From the NCBI RefSeq assembly GCF_024505055.1, contig NZ_JANIBL010000021.1:1-64000 (forward strand): a stretch of 64,000 nt of DNA. The letters are read 5' to 3'. The position numbers and the translations under genes are program-made. Below, one piece after another: positions 36,431-46,062 of the stretch; position 1 is the stretch's first letter; every line of letters begins with the position of its first letter. Under the pieces are notes generated by a model, which worked only from the letters and a program-made list of their open reading frames with translations, was not told the DNA's origin and made no database searches. Origin of the DNA: Methylomonas rosea (lineage in GTDB: Bacteria > Pseudomonadota > Gammaproteobacteria > Methylococcales > Methylomonadaceae).

Positions 36431-37522
36431 ATGGAAGCAGCGCCGCGCAAAATCATCCATATCGACATGGATGCATTTTATGCGGCGGTTGAACAGCGCG
36501 ACCATCCCGAATATCGTTATAAACCCATTATCGTCGGCGGTAAGCCCGATTCGCGCGGCGTAGTTGCCACCTGTAGTTACGAAGCCCGACAATTTGGCGT
36601 ACATTCGGCCATGCCTTCCGCACATGCTTATCGACTCTGCCCGCAAGCCATTTTCGTTAAGCCACGTTTTGATGTTTATCGGGAAGCCTCCGAGACCATC
36701 CGAAGTATTTTCGCCCGTTACTGTGAACGTTTCGAACCCTTGTCGCTGGACGAAGCCTATCTCGATGTTAGCGATAGCGAGCTTTACCAAGGCTCCGCGA
36801 CGTTGCTGGCCAAGCACATCAAACAGGAAATACGCCGGCAAACCCAGTTGGTAGCGTCCGCCGGCATTTCCTACAATAAATTTCTCGCCAAAATCGCCTC
36901 CGACCTGGGCAAGCCGGATGGCTTGTATCTGATTACGCCCGAACAAGGTCCGGCGTTTGTGGAAAATCTGGCCATTGGCAAATTTCACGGCATCGGCCGC
37001 GCTACCGAGCAGAAAATGTATGATTTGGGCATTGTTACCGGCAAGGATCTAAAACAACTGCCGCTGGCGGAATTGCAGCGGCATTTCGGCAAAGCCGGCC
37101 AACATTATTACAACATTGCCCGAGGTATTGATCCGCGCCAGGTCAATGCCAATCGAGCCCGCAAATCGGTAGGTATCGAAACCACGTTCGATCACGACAT
37201 CGCCGACCAAACCACCATTCTGCGTTATTTACAGGACTTGCTGGAAAAAGCCCTCGTCAGATTGGCCGAAAAACAGATGACAGCCTATACGCTGACCGTG
37301 AAAATCAAATATCAAAATTTCGTGCAGATCACGCGCGGGCGAACCTTAGCGGAACCGATCAGCGATAGCCCGACTACTAGACTGCTATTAACCGATTTAC
37401 TGAAAAATACCGGCATCGGCACCACAAAAGTGCGACTACTGGGCGTTACCTTATCGGGTCTGGAAAATGGCGACAGCCGCCTGCGCCAATATAGGCAAAT
37501 GGATTTGTTCGACCTGGGTTGA
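36431..37522 (+). CDS. dinB: DNA polymerase IV
   Basis: Error-prone Y-family polymerase, 363 residues. Active-site motifs are IIHIDMDAFYAAVEQRDHPE and PLSLDEAYLDVS; GISYNKFLAKIASDLGKPDG and FHGIGRATEQKM (HhH) follow. The little-finger domain ends in a sliding-clamp-binding peptide, RQMDLFDLG. No SOS box was seen in the six-base gap to the preceding gene; damage control, if any, must act further upstream. Confidence 0.96.
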   Translation: MEAAPRKIIHIDMDAFYAAVEQRDHPEYRYKPIIVGGKPDSRGVVATCSYEARQFGVHSAMPSAHAYRLCPQAIFVKPRFDVYREASETIRSIFARYCERFEPLSLDEAYLDVSDSELYQGSATLLAKHIKQEIRRQTQLVASAGISYNKFLAKIASDLGKPDGLYLITPEQGPAFVENLAIGKFHGIGRATEQKMYDLGIVTGKDLKQLPLAELQRHFGKAGQHYYNIARGIDPRQVNANRARKSVGIETTFDHDIADQTTILRYLQDLLEKALVRLAEKQMTAYTLTVKIKYQNFVQITRGRTLAEPISDSPTTRLLLTDLLKNTGIGTTKVRLLGVTLSGLENGDSRLRQYRQMDLFDLG

Positions 37523-37621
37523 AACAGCTTAGCCTTAATAGGGTGCGCTGAAACAGGCCTGCCCCAATCTTGTCCGCATTGATACATTCACTCTCATTTA
37601 TTGGAAGCTCAATTACCAAAC

Positions 37622-39013
37622 ATGTTCAATCAGTTAAAAATTGCCGTCCTCATTCCCTGTCATAACGAAGATGTGTCTATTGCCAAAGTAGTAAGCGACT
37701 TCAGACTGGCTTTGCCGGATGCCGCTATTTACGTGTTCGACAACAACTCCATCGATAACACCGTCAGCGAAGCGCGGTCGGCAGGTGCGATGGTGCGCCA
37801 TGAAACCCAGCAGGGGAAAGGCCATGTCGTACGCCGCATGTTTCGGGATATAGATGCCGATTTTTACCTGATGGTGGACGGCGACGACACCTATGACGCC
37901 GGTTTGGCACCGGACATGATCAAGTTGGCCATGAGCGGACCTTACGATCTGGTGAATTGCATCCGTCGGGAAGCCGGCGATGCGGCATATAGGGGCGGAC
38001 ACCGCTTCGGAAACCGGCTGCTGACCGGCGTGGTAAGGCAAATTTTCGGTAATAGGATTCTGGATATGCTTTCCGGGTATAAGGTATTTTCCCGGCGCTT
38101 CGTGAAGTCCTTCCCGGCACTGTCCACCGGCTTTGATATTGAAACCGAACTGACCGTGCATACGCTCGAGCTGTCGATGCCCGCAGCACACATCGAAGGC
38201 GAGTATCGGGGACGCGCGGAAGGCTCGGAAAGTAAATTGCGCACCTATCGCGACGGCTGGCGCATCCTGATGCTAATTATCAGATTGGTCAGACATGAAC
38301 GGCCCATGGTGTTTTTTGGGGTGATGGCCGGTTTGCTGGTGGCATTAGCCTTGCTGCTGATCTGGCCCGTAATCGTGACTTACCTGGATACGGGCTTGGT
38401 GCCTAGATTCCCGACAGCCTTTCTTGCCATGGGCATTATGCTGCTGGCGTCGTTGAGCATTTTTACCGGCACCATTTTGGATACGGTGACGCGCGGGCGT
38501 AAGGAGTTGCGCATGCTGACCTATTTACAACATCCGCCACCGGTCTTTGTGCCAAACGCTTTTGCCGATTCTGCCACTATCCGATCTGCGGACAATACTG
38601 TTTTAACTGCTGGTAACGACGATCTATTCGGGCAAATGTGGCGCTTCGGACTGGTCGGCGTAGTCGGCTATATTGTGAATGCCGGCTTGGTAGAAGCATT
38701 AGTGCTAAACATGGGACCGCTACGCGCGCAAATGCTGGCTTTTCCGGCTGCCGTGACCGTCACCTGGTGGCTTAACCGCCGCTTTACCTTCGGTGCCAGC
38801 CACCACGCCATGCATCACGAATGGCTGCGTTATGTGCTGGCCAATATGCTGGGCTGGACTGCCAACAACGGCGCTTATTTATGGATGATTTTCAGTGTAC
38901 CCCTTGCTTACCAGCACCCCGCATTGGCTGTTGCAGTAGGCTCATTGGCCGGGATGGTATTAAATTTTTCGGCTTCGCGATTACTCGTTTTTAAAAAAAT
39001 TCGTCAAGCCTGA
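37622..39013 (+). CDS. Family 2 glycosyltransferase fused to GtrA-like domain
   Basis: 463 residues. The N-terminal GT2 domain (AVLIPCHNEDVSIAKVV, VFDNNSIDNTV, MVDGDDTYDAG with the DxD-type acid residues, FDIETELTVH) resembles polyprenol-phosphate sugar transferases. Two membrane helices follow (about residues 230-295), then a GtrA-like four-helix domain (LFGQMWRFGLVGVVGYIVNA, TVTWWLNRRFTFG). GtrA proteins flip the lipid-linked sugar. The fusion thus probably makes and flips a sugar-phosphate donor. ATG 37622 is preferred to a TTG seven codons earlier. Confidence 0.88.
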   Translation: MFNQLKIAVLIPCHNEDVSIAKVVSDFRLALPDAAIYVFDNNSIDNTVSEARSAGAMVRHETQQGKGHVVRRMFRDIDADFYLMVDGDDTYDAGLAPDMIKLAMSGPYDLVNCIRREAGDAAYRGGHRFGNRLLTGVVRQIFGNRILDMLSGYKVFSRRFVKSFPALSTGFDIETELTVHTLELSMPAAHIEGEYRGRAEGSESKLRTYRDGWRILMLIIRLVRHERPMVFFGVMAGLLVALALLLIWPVIVTYLDTGLVPRFPTAFLAMGIMLLASLSIFTGTILDTVTRGRKELRMLTYLQHPPPVFVPNAFADSATIRSADNTVLTAGNDDLFGQMWRFGLVGVVGYIVNAGLVEALVLNMGPLRAQMLAFPAAVTVTWWLNRRFTFGASHHAMHHEWLRYVLANMLGWTANNGAYLWMIFSVPLAYQHPALAVAVGSLAGMVLNFSASRLLVFKKIRQA

Positions 39014-40425
39014 TGACAATTGCCCAAAGAATACATGCGTTACCGATCGAATGGATGTTCATCGGCGGATTCCTGATCCATTTCGGCATCATGTATCCGG
39101 GCTTCATGTGTTACGACGCGGTCAATCAAATCCTTGAAGCTCGCGAAGGCCTCTATTCCGATTGGCATCCACCGTTAATGGCGATTATTTGGCGATTCAC
39201 CGATCGCATAGTGCCAGGACCGGCGGGTATGTTGTTTCTGCAACTCGGCTTGGTATGGACAGGCGCCTACCTGGTGTTTCAAGCCTTTTTTAAACCCTAC
39301 GGAGCCAAGGTTGCCGCACCGTTGCTTTGCATTTTATTATTTTTACCGCCCTTGCTCGGTATCAGCGGCGCGATTTTGAAAGACGTGCTGATGTGGGGGG
39401 CGCTATTTACTGCTTTCGGCATCGCCGGACATATAAAAAACCAACACGAGCAAACCCAGCAGTTTGCGTTTCTGTTATTCGCGCTGACAGTAGTGGTCTT
39501 ATGGTTAGCCATTCTGATCAGACACAACGCATTTTTTGCGACAATCCCCATACTCAGCTTTGCCATATATCGCTTATATCCAAAACATAAGCTATTTGGT
39601 TCAGTCCGTGCTGCTATTCCCGGCGTTGTGTTGGCTCTTGTCTTATTTGTAGCAACGGGAGCGATTAACAACCGGCTTGCCGACCGACATAGCCATCCCT
39701 GGGTGGCCAACGCATCGTTTGATATTTCAGGCGTTATCAAACGGCTTGAGGATAAAGACCGGCAACAAGCGATTTTCGATCAACTTGCCGGCGCTTTGAA
39801 TTCAAAAGGCTCTGTCGAACCTTTGCTAAAAGCCTATACACCGCTGTATTGGCGGGAAATTTTCCGGACCAAGCCGCCCACGTTAGAACTGCCGAAAAAT
39901 TCAATGGAATCGCAGATCCATGGCTTTGCCAGCCTCTCCGACCAGCAACGGCAAACGCTGCATAAGCTGTGGATACAGACCATACTCGCTGAGCCGATTT
40001 TATGGGCGCGTCACCGCTTGGCGGTGTCGAAATATGTCCTGGGCTTGGTGCCGGATAACAGTTGGAGCCCGGTGATGATGGCTAAAGATTTTCCCAGCGA
40101 TTTAGAGCACGTTTATGGCGCCCATCCTCAAGCCACCAGATTACAAGAGCAGCTTGAGGCAGGTATGACCAAGTATGTCGAATACTGGTTTTTTCAACCC
40201 TGGCCTTATTTTGTCCTGACAATTTGTCTATTTTTTGCCGCGTTGTTCCGGCAATTGACGGCTAATATGGAAGTCATTTGCCTAGCTTCCAGCGCCATCC
40301 TACATGAGTTAGGTTTGATGTTGGCGGCGCCATCGCCCGACTTTCGTTACTCGCACTACATGGTTTTTTGCAGCTTGCTCAGCTTCCTGCTTCAAGCCCG
40401 TCCTTGGATGGCAAAACCCGTATGA
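39013..40425 (+). CDS. Multi-spanning membrane protein, GT-C glycosyltransferase-like
   Basis: 470 residues with about ten hydrophobic helices. SDWHPPLMAIIWRFTDRIVP and ISGAILKDVLMWGALFTAFG are motifs of the family of GT-C-fold glycosyltransferases with a short first periplasmic loop. It overlaps the preceding GT2-GtrA gene by one base; that enzyme would supply the lipid-linked sugar that this one transfers on the periplasmic side. Acceptor unknown. Confidence 0.7.
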   Translation: MTIAQRIHALPIEWMFIGGFLIHFGIMYPGFMCYDAVNQILEAREGLYSDWHPPLMAIIWRFTDRIVPGPAGMLFLQLGLVWTGAYLVFQAFFKPYGAKVAAPLLCILLFLPPLLGISGAILKDVLMWGALFTAFGIAGHIKNQHEQTQQFAFLLFALTVVVLWLAILIRHNAFFATIPILSFAIYRLYPKHKLFGSVRAAIPGVVLALVLFVATGAINNRLADRHSHPWVANASFDISGVIKRLEDKDRQQAIFDQLAGALNSKGSVEPLLKAYTPLYWREIFRTKPPTLELPKNSMESQIHGFASLSDQQRQTLHKLWIQTILAEPILWARHRLAVSKYVLGLVPDNSWSPVMMAKDFPSDLEHVYGAHPQATRLQEQLEAGMTKYVEYWFFQPWPYFVLTICLFFAALFRQLTANMEVICLASSAILHELGLMLAAPSPDFRYSHYMVFCSLLSFLLQARPWMAKPV

Positions 40426-40536
40426 TCTCCTGCTGTTGATCTTGGAGAGTTAGTGTTTCCTGGGTAGTGCAAGCATTGCCTGTTAGCGATAAACAGCGAG
40501 CGGGCTGCGAATAGCCTGTCTATAATAGGCAAATTG

Positions 40537-41118
40537 ATGAATTTGTTACCGATAACACCGATGTCCATGTGTCTTTCTCACCGCCGCGCTTTGTTACTGC
40601 TGGGTCAGATATTGGCGGCTATCTTGCTTAGCCAGCTGACCGGCTGCGCCACTAAAGAAAAAGCGCCGCTGACGGTATTGCCGGCTTCCGAAGGCGGTAA
40701 CCGGATCGCCGCCAATGACGCACTGCAATTGCAAGGTGCACCTTATGTGTATGGGGGTGAGTCGCCCAGTCAGGGCTTCGATTGCAGCGGTTTGGTGTAC
40801 TACGTCTATAACCGTCAGGGGGTGCGCCTGCCGCGGGACACTCAGTCGCTGGCTCGACAATTGCCGGCGGTGCAGCCGGAGCAAAGACAGCCGGGCGATT
40901 TGTTGTTTTTCACCACCGATCGGCCGTTTTCGCATGTCGGTATTTATATCGGCGGCGAGCAGTTCGTGCATGCGCCCAGTAGCCGGACCGGCCAAGTGAT
41001 GGTCTCCGATCTTAGACAGCCGTATTGGCGGGAGCGCTTTATCGGGGTGCGCCGTCCCGTGGCGCGTTATTCCCTGTCGCTGAACGACAGCGACAAGCCG
41101 AGCTGCTGGTTAAACTAA
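40537..41118 (+). CDS. NlpC/P60 (C40) lipoprotein peptidase
   Basis: 193 residues from ATG 40537 (an ATG at 40561 is also possible). A lipoprotein signal ends in SQLTGC. The C40 domain has GAPYVYGGESPSQGFDCSGL with the nucleophile Cys, FSHVGIYIGGEQFVHAPSS with the catalytic His and third residue. Such enzymes cut between D-Glu and the third residue of peptidoglycan stems (Spr/MepS type). It ends in a four-base overlap with the opposing nitroreductase gene. Confidence 0.9.
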   Translation: MNLLPITPMSMCLSHRRALLLLGQILAAILLSQLTGCATKEKAPLTVLPASEGGNRIAANDALQLQGAPYVYGGESPSQGFDCSGLVYYVYNRQGVRLPRDTQSLARQLPAVQPEQRQPGDLLFFTTDRPFSHVGIYIGGEQFVHAPSSRTGQVMVSDLRQPYWRERFIGVRRPVARYSLSLNDSDKPSCWLN

Positions 41119-41786
41119 GCCAGCCAACGCACCACCGCATCGCGTTCTTGCCGAGTCTTCGGCCGCGCCGGCGGATTTTTCCGGTATCCAAACGCCACCA
41201 TATAAGCCGCGGACCAGTGTTCTAAATTCACGTCGGCGTTTTCCGCCAAGATCCGCTCCACTTCCCCGCGCTCGAAACCTTCTATCGGACAAGAATCGAT
41301 CCCTATCATCGCTGCCGCTGTCATCATATTAGCCAGCGGCAGATAAGTTTGCCGGGTGGCCCAGTCGGTCAGGGTACGTTCGGAGCCAAGAAGGTCAAAA
41401 TCGCTGCGCTGGAATTTTTCGATCAAGCCGCTACGCAAGCTGATGATGTCTTCCGGAAACTGCTGCACCTCGCGCATGACGTGTTGCAGATAAGCGCTGT
41501 CGTAGCGCATGAAATGGCTTTTCCGTACCAAGGTCAACACCACATGGCTGGCAGTAGGTAGCTGCTTTTGTCCGCCCCAGGTAACAGGCCGGAGTTTTTC
41601 GCGTAAATCCGGGTTTTGCACGACCAGAAATTGCCATGGCTCCAGCCCGAAGGAACTGGGTGAAAGTCTGGCAACTTCCAAAATGAAATCAAAATCCGCG
41701 CCGGCGATTTTGCGCTCGGCGTCGAACTCCTTACAGGCGTGACGAAATTGATAGGCGTCGAGAATATCCTGCTTACTAATGGTCAT
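41115..41786 (-). CDS. Nitroreductase family NAD(P)H-dependent flavoprotein
   Basis: 223 residues with QFRHACKEFDAERKI, EVARLSPSSFGLEPWQFLVV, the PLANMMTAAAMIGIDSCPIEGF segment and the C-terminal FGYRKNPPARPKTRQ, as in NfsB-type FMN reductases. These reduce nitro compounds or quinones with NAD(P)H; the natural substrate is usually unknown. Immediately downstream (1-base gap) of a membrane-protein gene, so likely co-transcribed. Confidence 0.9.
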   Translation of the reverse strand: MTISKQDILDAYQFRHACKEFDAERKIAGADFDFILEVARLSPSSFGLEPWQFLVVQNPDLREKLRPVTWGGQKQLPTASHVVLTLVRKSHFMRYDSAYLQHVMREVQQFPEDIISLRSGLIEKFQRSDFDLLGSERTLTDWATRQTYLPLANMMTAAAMIGIDSCPIEGFERGEVERILAENADVNLEHWSAAYMVAFGYRKNPPARPKTRQERDAVVRWLA

Positions 41787-41787
41787 C

Positions 41788-42540
41788 TTACAAGCTATCG
41801 CCTACTTCACGTTGATAGAACGGCCATTTCTTCACATGCAAATGCTTTCTGATTGGCGTTTTGATCACCGATACGCACAGCGCGATAGAGAACAGGCACC
41901 ATACCGCGCAATACTCGTTCGGATCGTTGGTGGTAACGTCGGAAATCCAGGGCCCGATTAAATAATGGAAAGCTACGAAGCGCCAGGAACCATACATGAT
42001 AGGCAGATAGAACGCCGCCAAAATATACGAAAACGCATGCAAGCCCCAGTTGAAACCCAGCAGCCAAGTCACCGGTTGCGACATCAAACCGTTTAAAGGC
42101 ATTTGCCAGGCGATATGCCAATCACCGGACACCGAGCAGGTTTGCACGCCGCAAAAACCCTCGGTACCTGGGACGCAGTCGCCGGCCCATGCGAACGGAT
42201 ACATCTTGATCAACATCGCCAGCGAACTGATCGCACACAAGGTATAAACCGTGGTTCTGATCTTCAGTTTGACGCTTTCCGGAATGAAGTACATTGCCAC
42301 CATGTTCACGAAAAACGGCTGGAAGGCGATATGCAGATAACCAAGCAGCGTCAACACCTGATTGTTCGGGTTATCGCACAGATTGATGTACACATACGTT
42401 AATGCCTGCAACAGTTCCATCAAGGCAAAATAGGTTAATGGAATCCACAGTTCCTTGGATTCGCCTTTGTAGGCCACATAAACAGCGGTCGTTAAACCTG
42501 CGGCAGCCAACACGCCTGACGCTTCTCCACTCCAACACAT
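41788..42540 (-). CDS. DUF5765 family membrane protein
   Basis: 250 residues starting MCWSGEASGVLAAAGLTTAV, the standard opening of the DUF5765 family, with about seven membrane helices. DCVPGTEGFCGVQTCSVSGD gives four cysteines in one outside loop, which could make disulfides. Function unknown. Followed within two bases by the nitroreductase gene. Confidence 0.78.
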   Translation of the reverse strand: MCWSGEASGVLAAAGLTTAVYVAYKGESKELWIPLTYFALMELLQALTYVYINLCDNPNNQVLTLLGYLHIAFQPFFVNMVAMYFIPESVKLKIRTTVYTLCAISSLAMLIKMYPFAWAGDCVPGTEGFCGVQTCSVSGDWHIAWQMPLNGLMSQPVTWLLGFNWGLHAFSYILAAFYLPIMYGSWRFVAFHYLIGPWISDVTTNDPNEYCAVWCLFSIALCVSVIKTPIRKHLHVKKWPFYQREVGDSL

Positions 42541-42715
42541 TGAAAAATACCTTCTTTATTTTAGTTATAGGCATAGGCATCTAGTTTTGTAACCGTGCAA
42601 TCCAACGGCGCTTAATTTACTGATTCAGATGTCTATGGGTTTTGCTACGATCCGTCGTAAAGGGCGGGAATTATTACATAAACCGGACTAAATCGCCGGA
42701 TTTTGGCGGATCAGA

Positions 42716-44923
42716 CTAGTACAAATCCACCGGATCGACATCCAGCGACCAACGCACCTTTTTGGCTTCCTTCAAGACATAAATGGCCGGCAACAAACTA
42801 TCCAGCAGATGATGCAGCTCTTTACGCTGCGGACTCTGCAATAGCAACTGGTAACGAAACAAGCCCGCACGCCGGGCCATCGGCGCCGTCACCGGTCCCA
42901 AGACCTGCACTTTGCCGGGATTTAGCTCGCCGATTATCCGGCAAACCGCTTGTAAAAACTGTAGCGGTTCCTCGGCTTTGCCGGCTTGCACCCTAAGCAA
43001 AGCCTGATGGCCGAACGGCGGCAAGCCGGCTTGCCGCCGCTCTTGGAGGGCGCTTTGGGCGAAAGCCCGATAGCCCTTGCTTAGCAAGGTATCGAGCAAA
43101 GGATGTTGCGGATGGCGGGTTTGCAATATCACCTTACCGGGTTGATCGGCCCGACCGGCTCGACCCGCCACCTGCACAATCAACTGTGCCAGTCTTTCGC
43201 TACCGTGGAAGTCAATACTGAACAGACCGCTGTCTATATCCAGAATGGCTACCAGCGTTACGCCGGGAAAATGATGGCCCTTGGCGAGCATTTGCGTCCC
43301 CAGAATAATATCGACCTCGCCATCGTTAATCAGCTCCAGGTAGTGTTCCAGCGAACCCTTGCGTTGCGTGGTGTCTCTATCCAGGCGCACGATCGCCTTG
43401 TCAGGAAATAAAGTTTCCAGGGTTTGTTCGATACGTTCCGTACCCAAACCCAGCGCCTGCAATTCGCCGGTTTTACAGCCGGGGCACTGCTTGGGTAAGG
43501 GTTGTTCACTGCCGCAGTGATGGCAACGCAGCAACCGGTCGGCGGCGTGAATCACCAGATTGGCATCGCAACGCCGGCAGCGCGAGACCCAGCCGCAGCC
43601 ATGGCAAATCTGCACCGGCGCATAGCCGCGCCGGTTAAGAAAAATCAGGGTTTGTTGTTTCTTGGCCAATGTGGCTTGGATTTCTGCCAGCAGCGGCTCG
43701 GACAGTCCGGCTTGCATTCGCTTGTTGCGAATATCCAGTAGCTGAAAACTCGGCGCAGTGGCATTGCCGGCCCGATTAGGCAGATGCAGTAATTGGTAGC
43801 GGCGCTGCGCGACATTTGCCATGCTCTCCAGCGACGGCGTTGCCGAACCCAATAATACCGGGATACCCAAACCCTTGGCCCTGGCAATGGCGACATCGCG
43901 CGCGGAAAAGCGAAATCCTTCCTGTTGTTTGAAGGAGCTATCGTGCTCTTCATCGAGAATAATTAAGCCGGGGCGCGGCATCGGAGTAAACAGCGCGGAA
44001 CGGGTACCGAGCATAATCGCCGCTTCGCCTTGCTGCATACTCAGCCAGGCTTGCAAACGCTGGTTATCGGTTAATTTGGAATGCGTAGAGACCATATTCA
44101 CCGCAAAGCGCTTTAAAAAGCGCTGCTCCAGTTGCGGCGTCAGGCTGATTTCCGGCAGTAAAACCAGGACTTGCTTGCCCTGCTCCAACACCTTGGCGAT
44201 GATCTGCATATACACTTCGGTCTTGCCGCTGCCGGTAACGCCCTCTAAAAGGGATACGGCAAAGCGACCCAGATTGCCAATGACGGCATCGATAGCTGTT
44301 TGTTGCTCCGGATTGGCCGACAAAGCGGTCTTGATAAGGGTTGCTGCAATCCCAGGAACAGGATTTTGTTCCATCACAAGACCCTTATCGAGCAAGGCTT
44401 TCAGCGCCGGCTTATAGGTGTTGAGCGCGCTTGCGGTCATCGCACTACCGGTAGTTTGCAATAAGGCCAGCAGCGCTTGTTGCTTGGGCGCGCGGCGCAA
44501 TTGTTCCGGGGAAACCAGCCGGCCTTGCGGGCTGAGGCCGAAACAGGGCTGCCGTTGCAATAAGGCCGGCCGGCCTTGACGCAAGGCCACCGGAAACGCC
44601 GCGGCCAGCACTTCGCCGAGCGGGTGGTGATAGTAACGGCTGGCCCAGCGCAACAGGCGAATATCGGTTGCGGACAATAGCGGGTCGGTATCCAGAATGG
44701 CGATAGCCGGTTTGAGTTTATCGGTATGGACGCTGGAGTTGTCCGCGACAGCCATCAAAACCCCCACTTGCTGACGCTTACCGAAGGGTACCAACACTCT
44801 GACACCCGCTTGCAATTCGGGCCAACTAACGCCAACCGGCGGCAGATAATCGAATAACCGGTCCAGCGGAACTGGCACAGCAACTTTCAAAATTAAATTG
44901 CCTGGAGTGTCACAGTTAGGCAT
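42716..44923 (-). CDS. priA: Primosomal helicase PriA
   Basis: Restarts stalled replication forks. 735 residues. Domains: N-terminal DNA-binding part (VAVPVPLDRLFDYLPP, GVRVLVPFGKRQQVGVL), helicase with LLEGVTGSGKTEVYMQ (Walker A), DEEHDSSFKQQEGFRFSARD (Walker B), VLLGSATPSLESM, and the zinc-binding insert with CHGCGWVSRCRRCDANL and CHHCGSEQPLPKQCPGCKTG; then GTQMLAKGHHFPGVTLVAIL and VAGRAGRADQPGKVILQT. The upstream gap contains DnaA-box module B. Confidence 0.97.
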   Translation of the reverse strand: MPNCDTPGNLILKVAVPVPLDRLFDYLPPVGVSWPELQAGVRVLVPFGKRQQVGVLMAVADNSSVHTDKLKPAIAILDTDPLLSATDIRLLRWASRYYHHPLGEVLAAAFPVALRQGRPALLQRQPCFGLSPQGRLVSPEQLRRAPKQQALLALLQTTGSAMTASALNTYKPALKALLDKGLVMEQNPVPGIAATLIKTALSANPEQQTAIDAVIGNLGRFAVSLLEGVTGSGKTEVYMQIIAKVLEQGKQVLVLLPEISLTPQLEQRFLKRFAVNMVSTHSKLTDNQRLQAWLSMQQGEAAIMLGTRSALFTPMPRPGLIILDEEHDSSFKQQEGFRFSARDVAIARAKGLGIPVLLGSATPSLESMANVAQRRYQLLHLPNRAGNATAPSFQLLDIRNKRMQAGLSEPLLAEIQATLAKKQQTLIFLNRRGYAPVQICHGCGWVSRCRRCDANLVIHAADRLLRCHHCGSEQPLPKQCPGCKTGELQALGLGTERIEQTLETLFPDKAIVRLDRDTTQRKGSLEHYLELINDGEVDIILGTQMLAKGHHFPGVTLVAILDIDSGLFSIDFHGSERLAQLIVQVAGRAGRADQPGKVILQTRHPQHPLLDTLLSKGYRAFAQSALQERRQAGLPPFGHQALLRVQAGKAEEPLQFLQAVCRIIGELNPGKVQVLGPVTAPMARRAGLFRYQLLLQSPQRKELHHLLDSLLPAIYVLKEAKKVRWSLDVDPVDLY

Positions 44924-44984
44924 GTCTTGTGATGTGTTTTTGATATTAGGGCGCTAAGTCGTTAACAGGATTGAGGAATCTGAG

Positions 44985-45117
44985 TTACCCACAAAAGCTG
45001 TGGATAACTCTGTGGATAGGCTTTTGAGAGAATCGCTTAGTGTCGGTTTTTATTACACATTTGTTAAATTGTGCAAATTTAAGTCAGCGGATTTGCCAAT
45101 TAAAAATCAATAACTTA
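44985..45117. other. DnaA-box module B, upstream of priA
   Basis: Three DnaA-box-like 9-mers at the same spacing as module A: TTACCCACA (44985), TGTGGATAA (44999) and TGTGGATAG (45011), an 83-base AT-rich stretch, and AAAATCAATAACTTA at 45103-45117. The first and third boxes carry one change from the consensus. It lies 60-195 bases upstream of the priA start, on the 5' side. The remainder of the gap to dsbB (45118-45480) has one inverted repeat and no gene. Confidence 0.7.
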
Positions 45118-45382
45118 GGCAAAAAATTAATCTGTGTTAAATATCGCAGGCCCTAGTGTAATGCCGCGCAGGCCATGCCCCGTTTTTGTGCATAACCTGT
45201 TGCGGAGCTGTATCGATTCGACGCTGTAGCGGCCGGAATTTGAACAAAGGGTGCCTTGAAAAAGTCTGGCCCCCAATTCTACGAGTATTACCGATTTTTC
45301 CAGAAGCCCGGTTTTTCGCAACGCTAATTAGCACTGATCGTTATGCCAGTCACTAAGCTAAATAACCAATGCTGTTAGTGAC

Positions 45383-45454
45383 CTTGTAGGTGCGAATTTA
45401 TTCGCATTATGGGCGCCACCACCCAAGGTCGAATAAATTCGACCCTACTACAAG
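45383..45454. repeat. Imperfect inverted repeat
   Basis: CTTGTAGGTGCGAATTTATT at 45383 is mirrored by AATAAATTCGACCCTACTACAAG at 45432, with imperfect arms and a GC-rich middle (gggcgcc). A dispersed-repeat type element between priA and dsbB. Confidence 0.55.
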
Positions 45455-45480
45455 TCCAACTATTAACTTAACGGCGTTGC

Positions 45481-45978
45481 CTAGACGGCATCGGCATCAT
45501 TTAAAAATTGCAGGCATGCCCAACCTGCCAACGACAAAAACGCGAACAAGGTCCAGGCCGGAATACTCAGGCCCAGCAAGGTCCAATCGATCTTCGCGCA
45601 TTCGCCGGTGCCGGTCAGCATCAATTTGATGGTGTCGGCCAACGGGAAATGTTGAAACACATATTCCAGCCCCGGACTGCATTCCGGCACTTCTTCGGGC
45701 GGCAGATGTTGTAACCAGACATGGCGGGCCGAAACACTGGCACCAATCAGCGCCGCAGCCGCACTGCACAGCGCGTAAACTTTGCGGCCGCGATTATGCA
45801 AGCCGGCGATTAAAAAAATCACGCCTGTCGCCAGAATGGCCAACCTCTGCGAAATACATAGAGGGCAAGGCTCCAACTCTTCGACAAATTGTAAATAGGC
45901 GCCAACCGCCAACAGCGAAGCGCAGGCAGCAAACCCCAGAAAAAAACCAATACGTGGACTTAATTTTAAAAAATTCAT
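45481..45978 (-). CDS. dsbB: Disulfide bond formation protein B
   Basis: Re-oxidises DsbA and passes electrons to quinone. 165 residues, four membrane helices. The first active pair is in EPCPLCISQRLAI (CxxC); the second is the pair Cys in EVPECSPGLEYV and GTGECAKIDW, in the second periplasmic loop. No dsbA is nearby. Confidence 0.92.
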   Translation of the reverse strand: MNFLKLSPRIGFFLGFAACASLLAVGAYLQFVEELEPCPLCISQRLAILATGVIFLIAGLHNRGRKVYALCSAAAALIGASVSARHVWLQHLPPEEVPECSPGLEYVFQHFPLADTIKLMLTGTGECAKIDWTLLGLSIPAWTLFAFLSLAGWACLQFLNDADAV

Positions 45979-46062
45979 TTTCTATGTCTTGAATTAATGG
46001 AGCGAATATTTGGATACCGCTAATAATATCGGATTTTCGCAGAACTACGTCCAATGGACTCG

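Noticed and set aside
39960..39980. Single DnaA-box-like CTGTGGATAC at about 39967
   Set aside because: It lies inside a coding region, is a lone imperfect match, and lacks the module seen at 28562 and 44985.
45127..45334. Two overlapping short minus-strand frames in the priA-dsbB gap
   Set aside because: They shadow each other in different frames, have low-complexity composition, and show no ribosome site.
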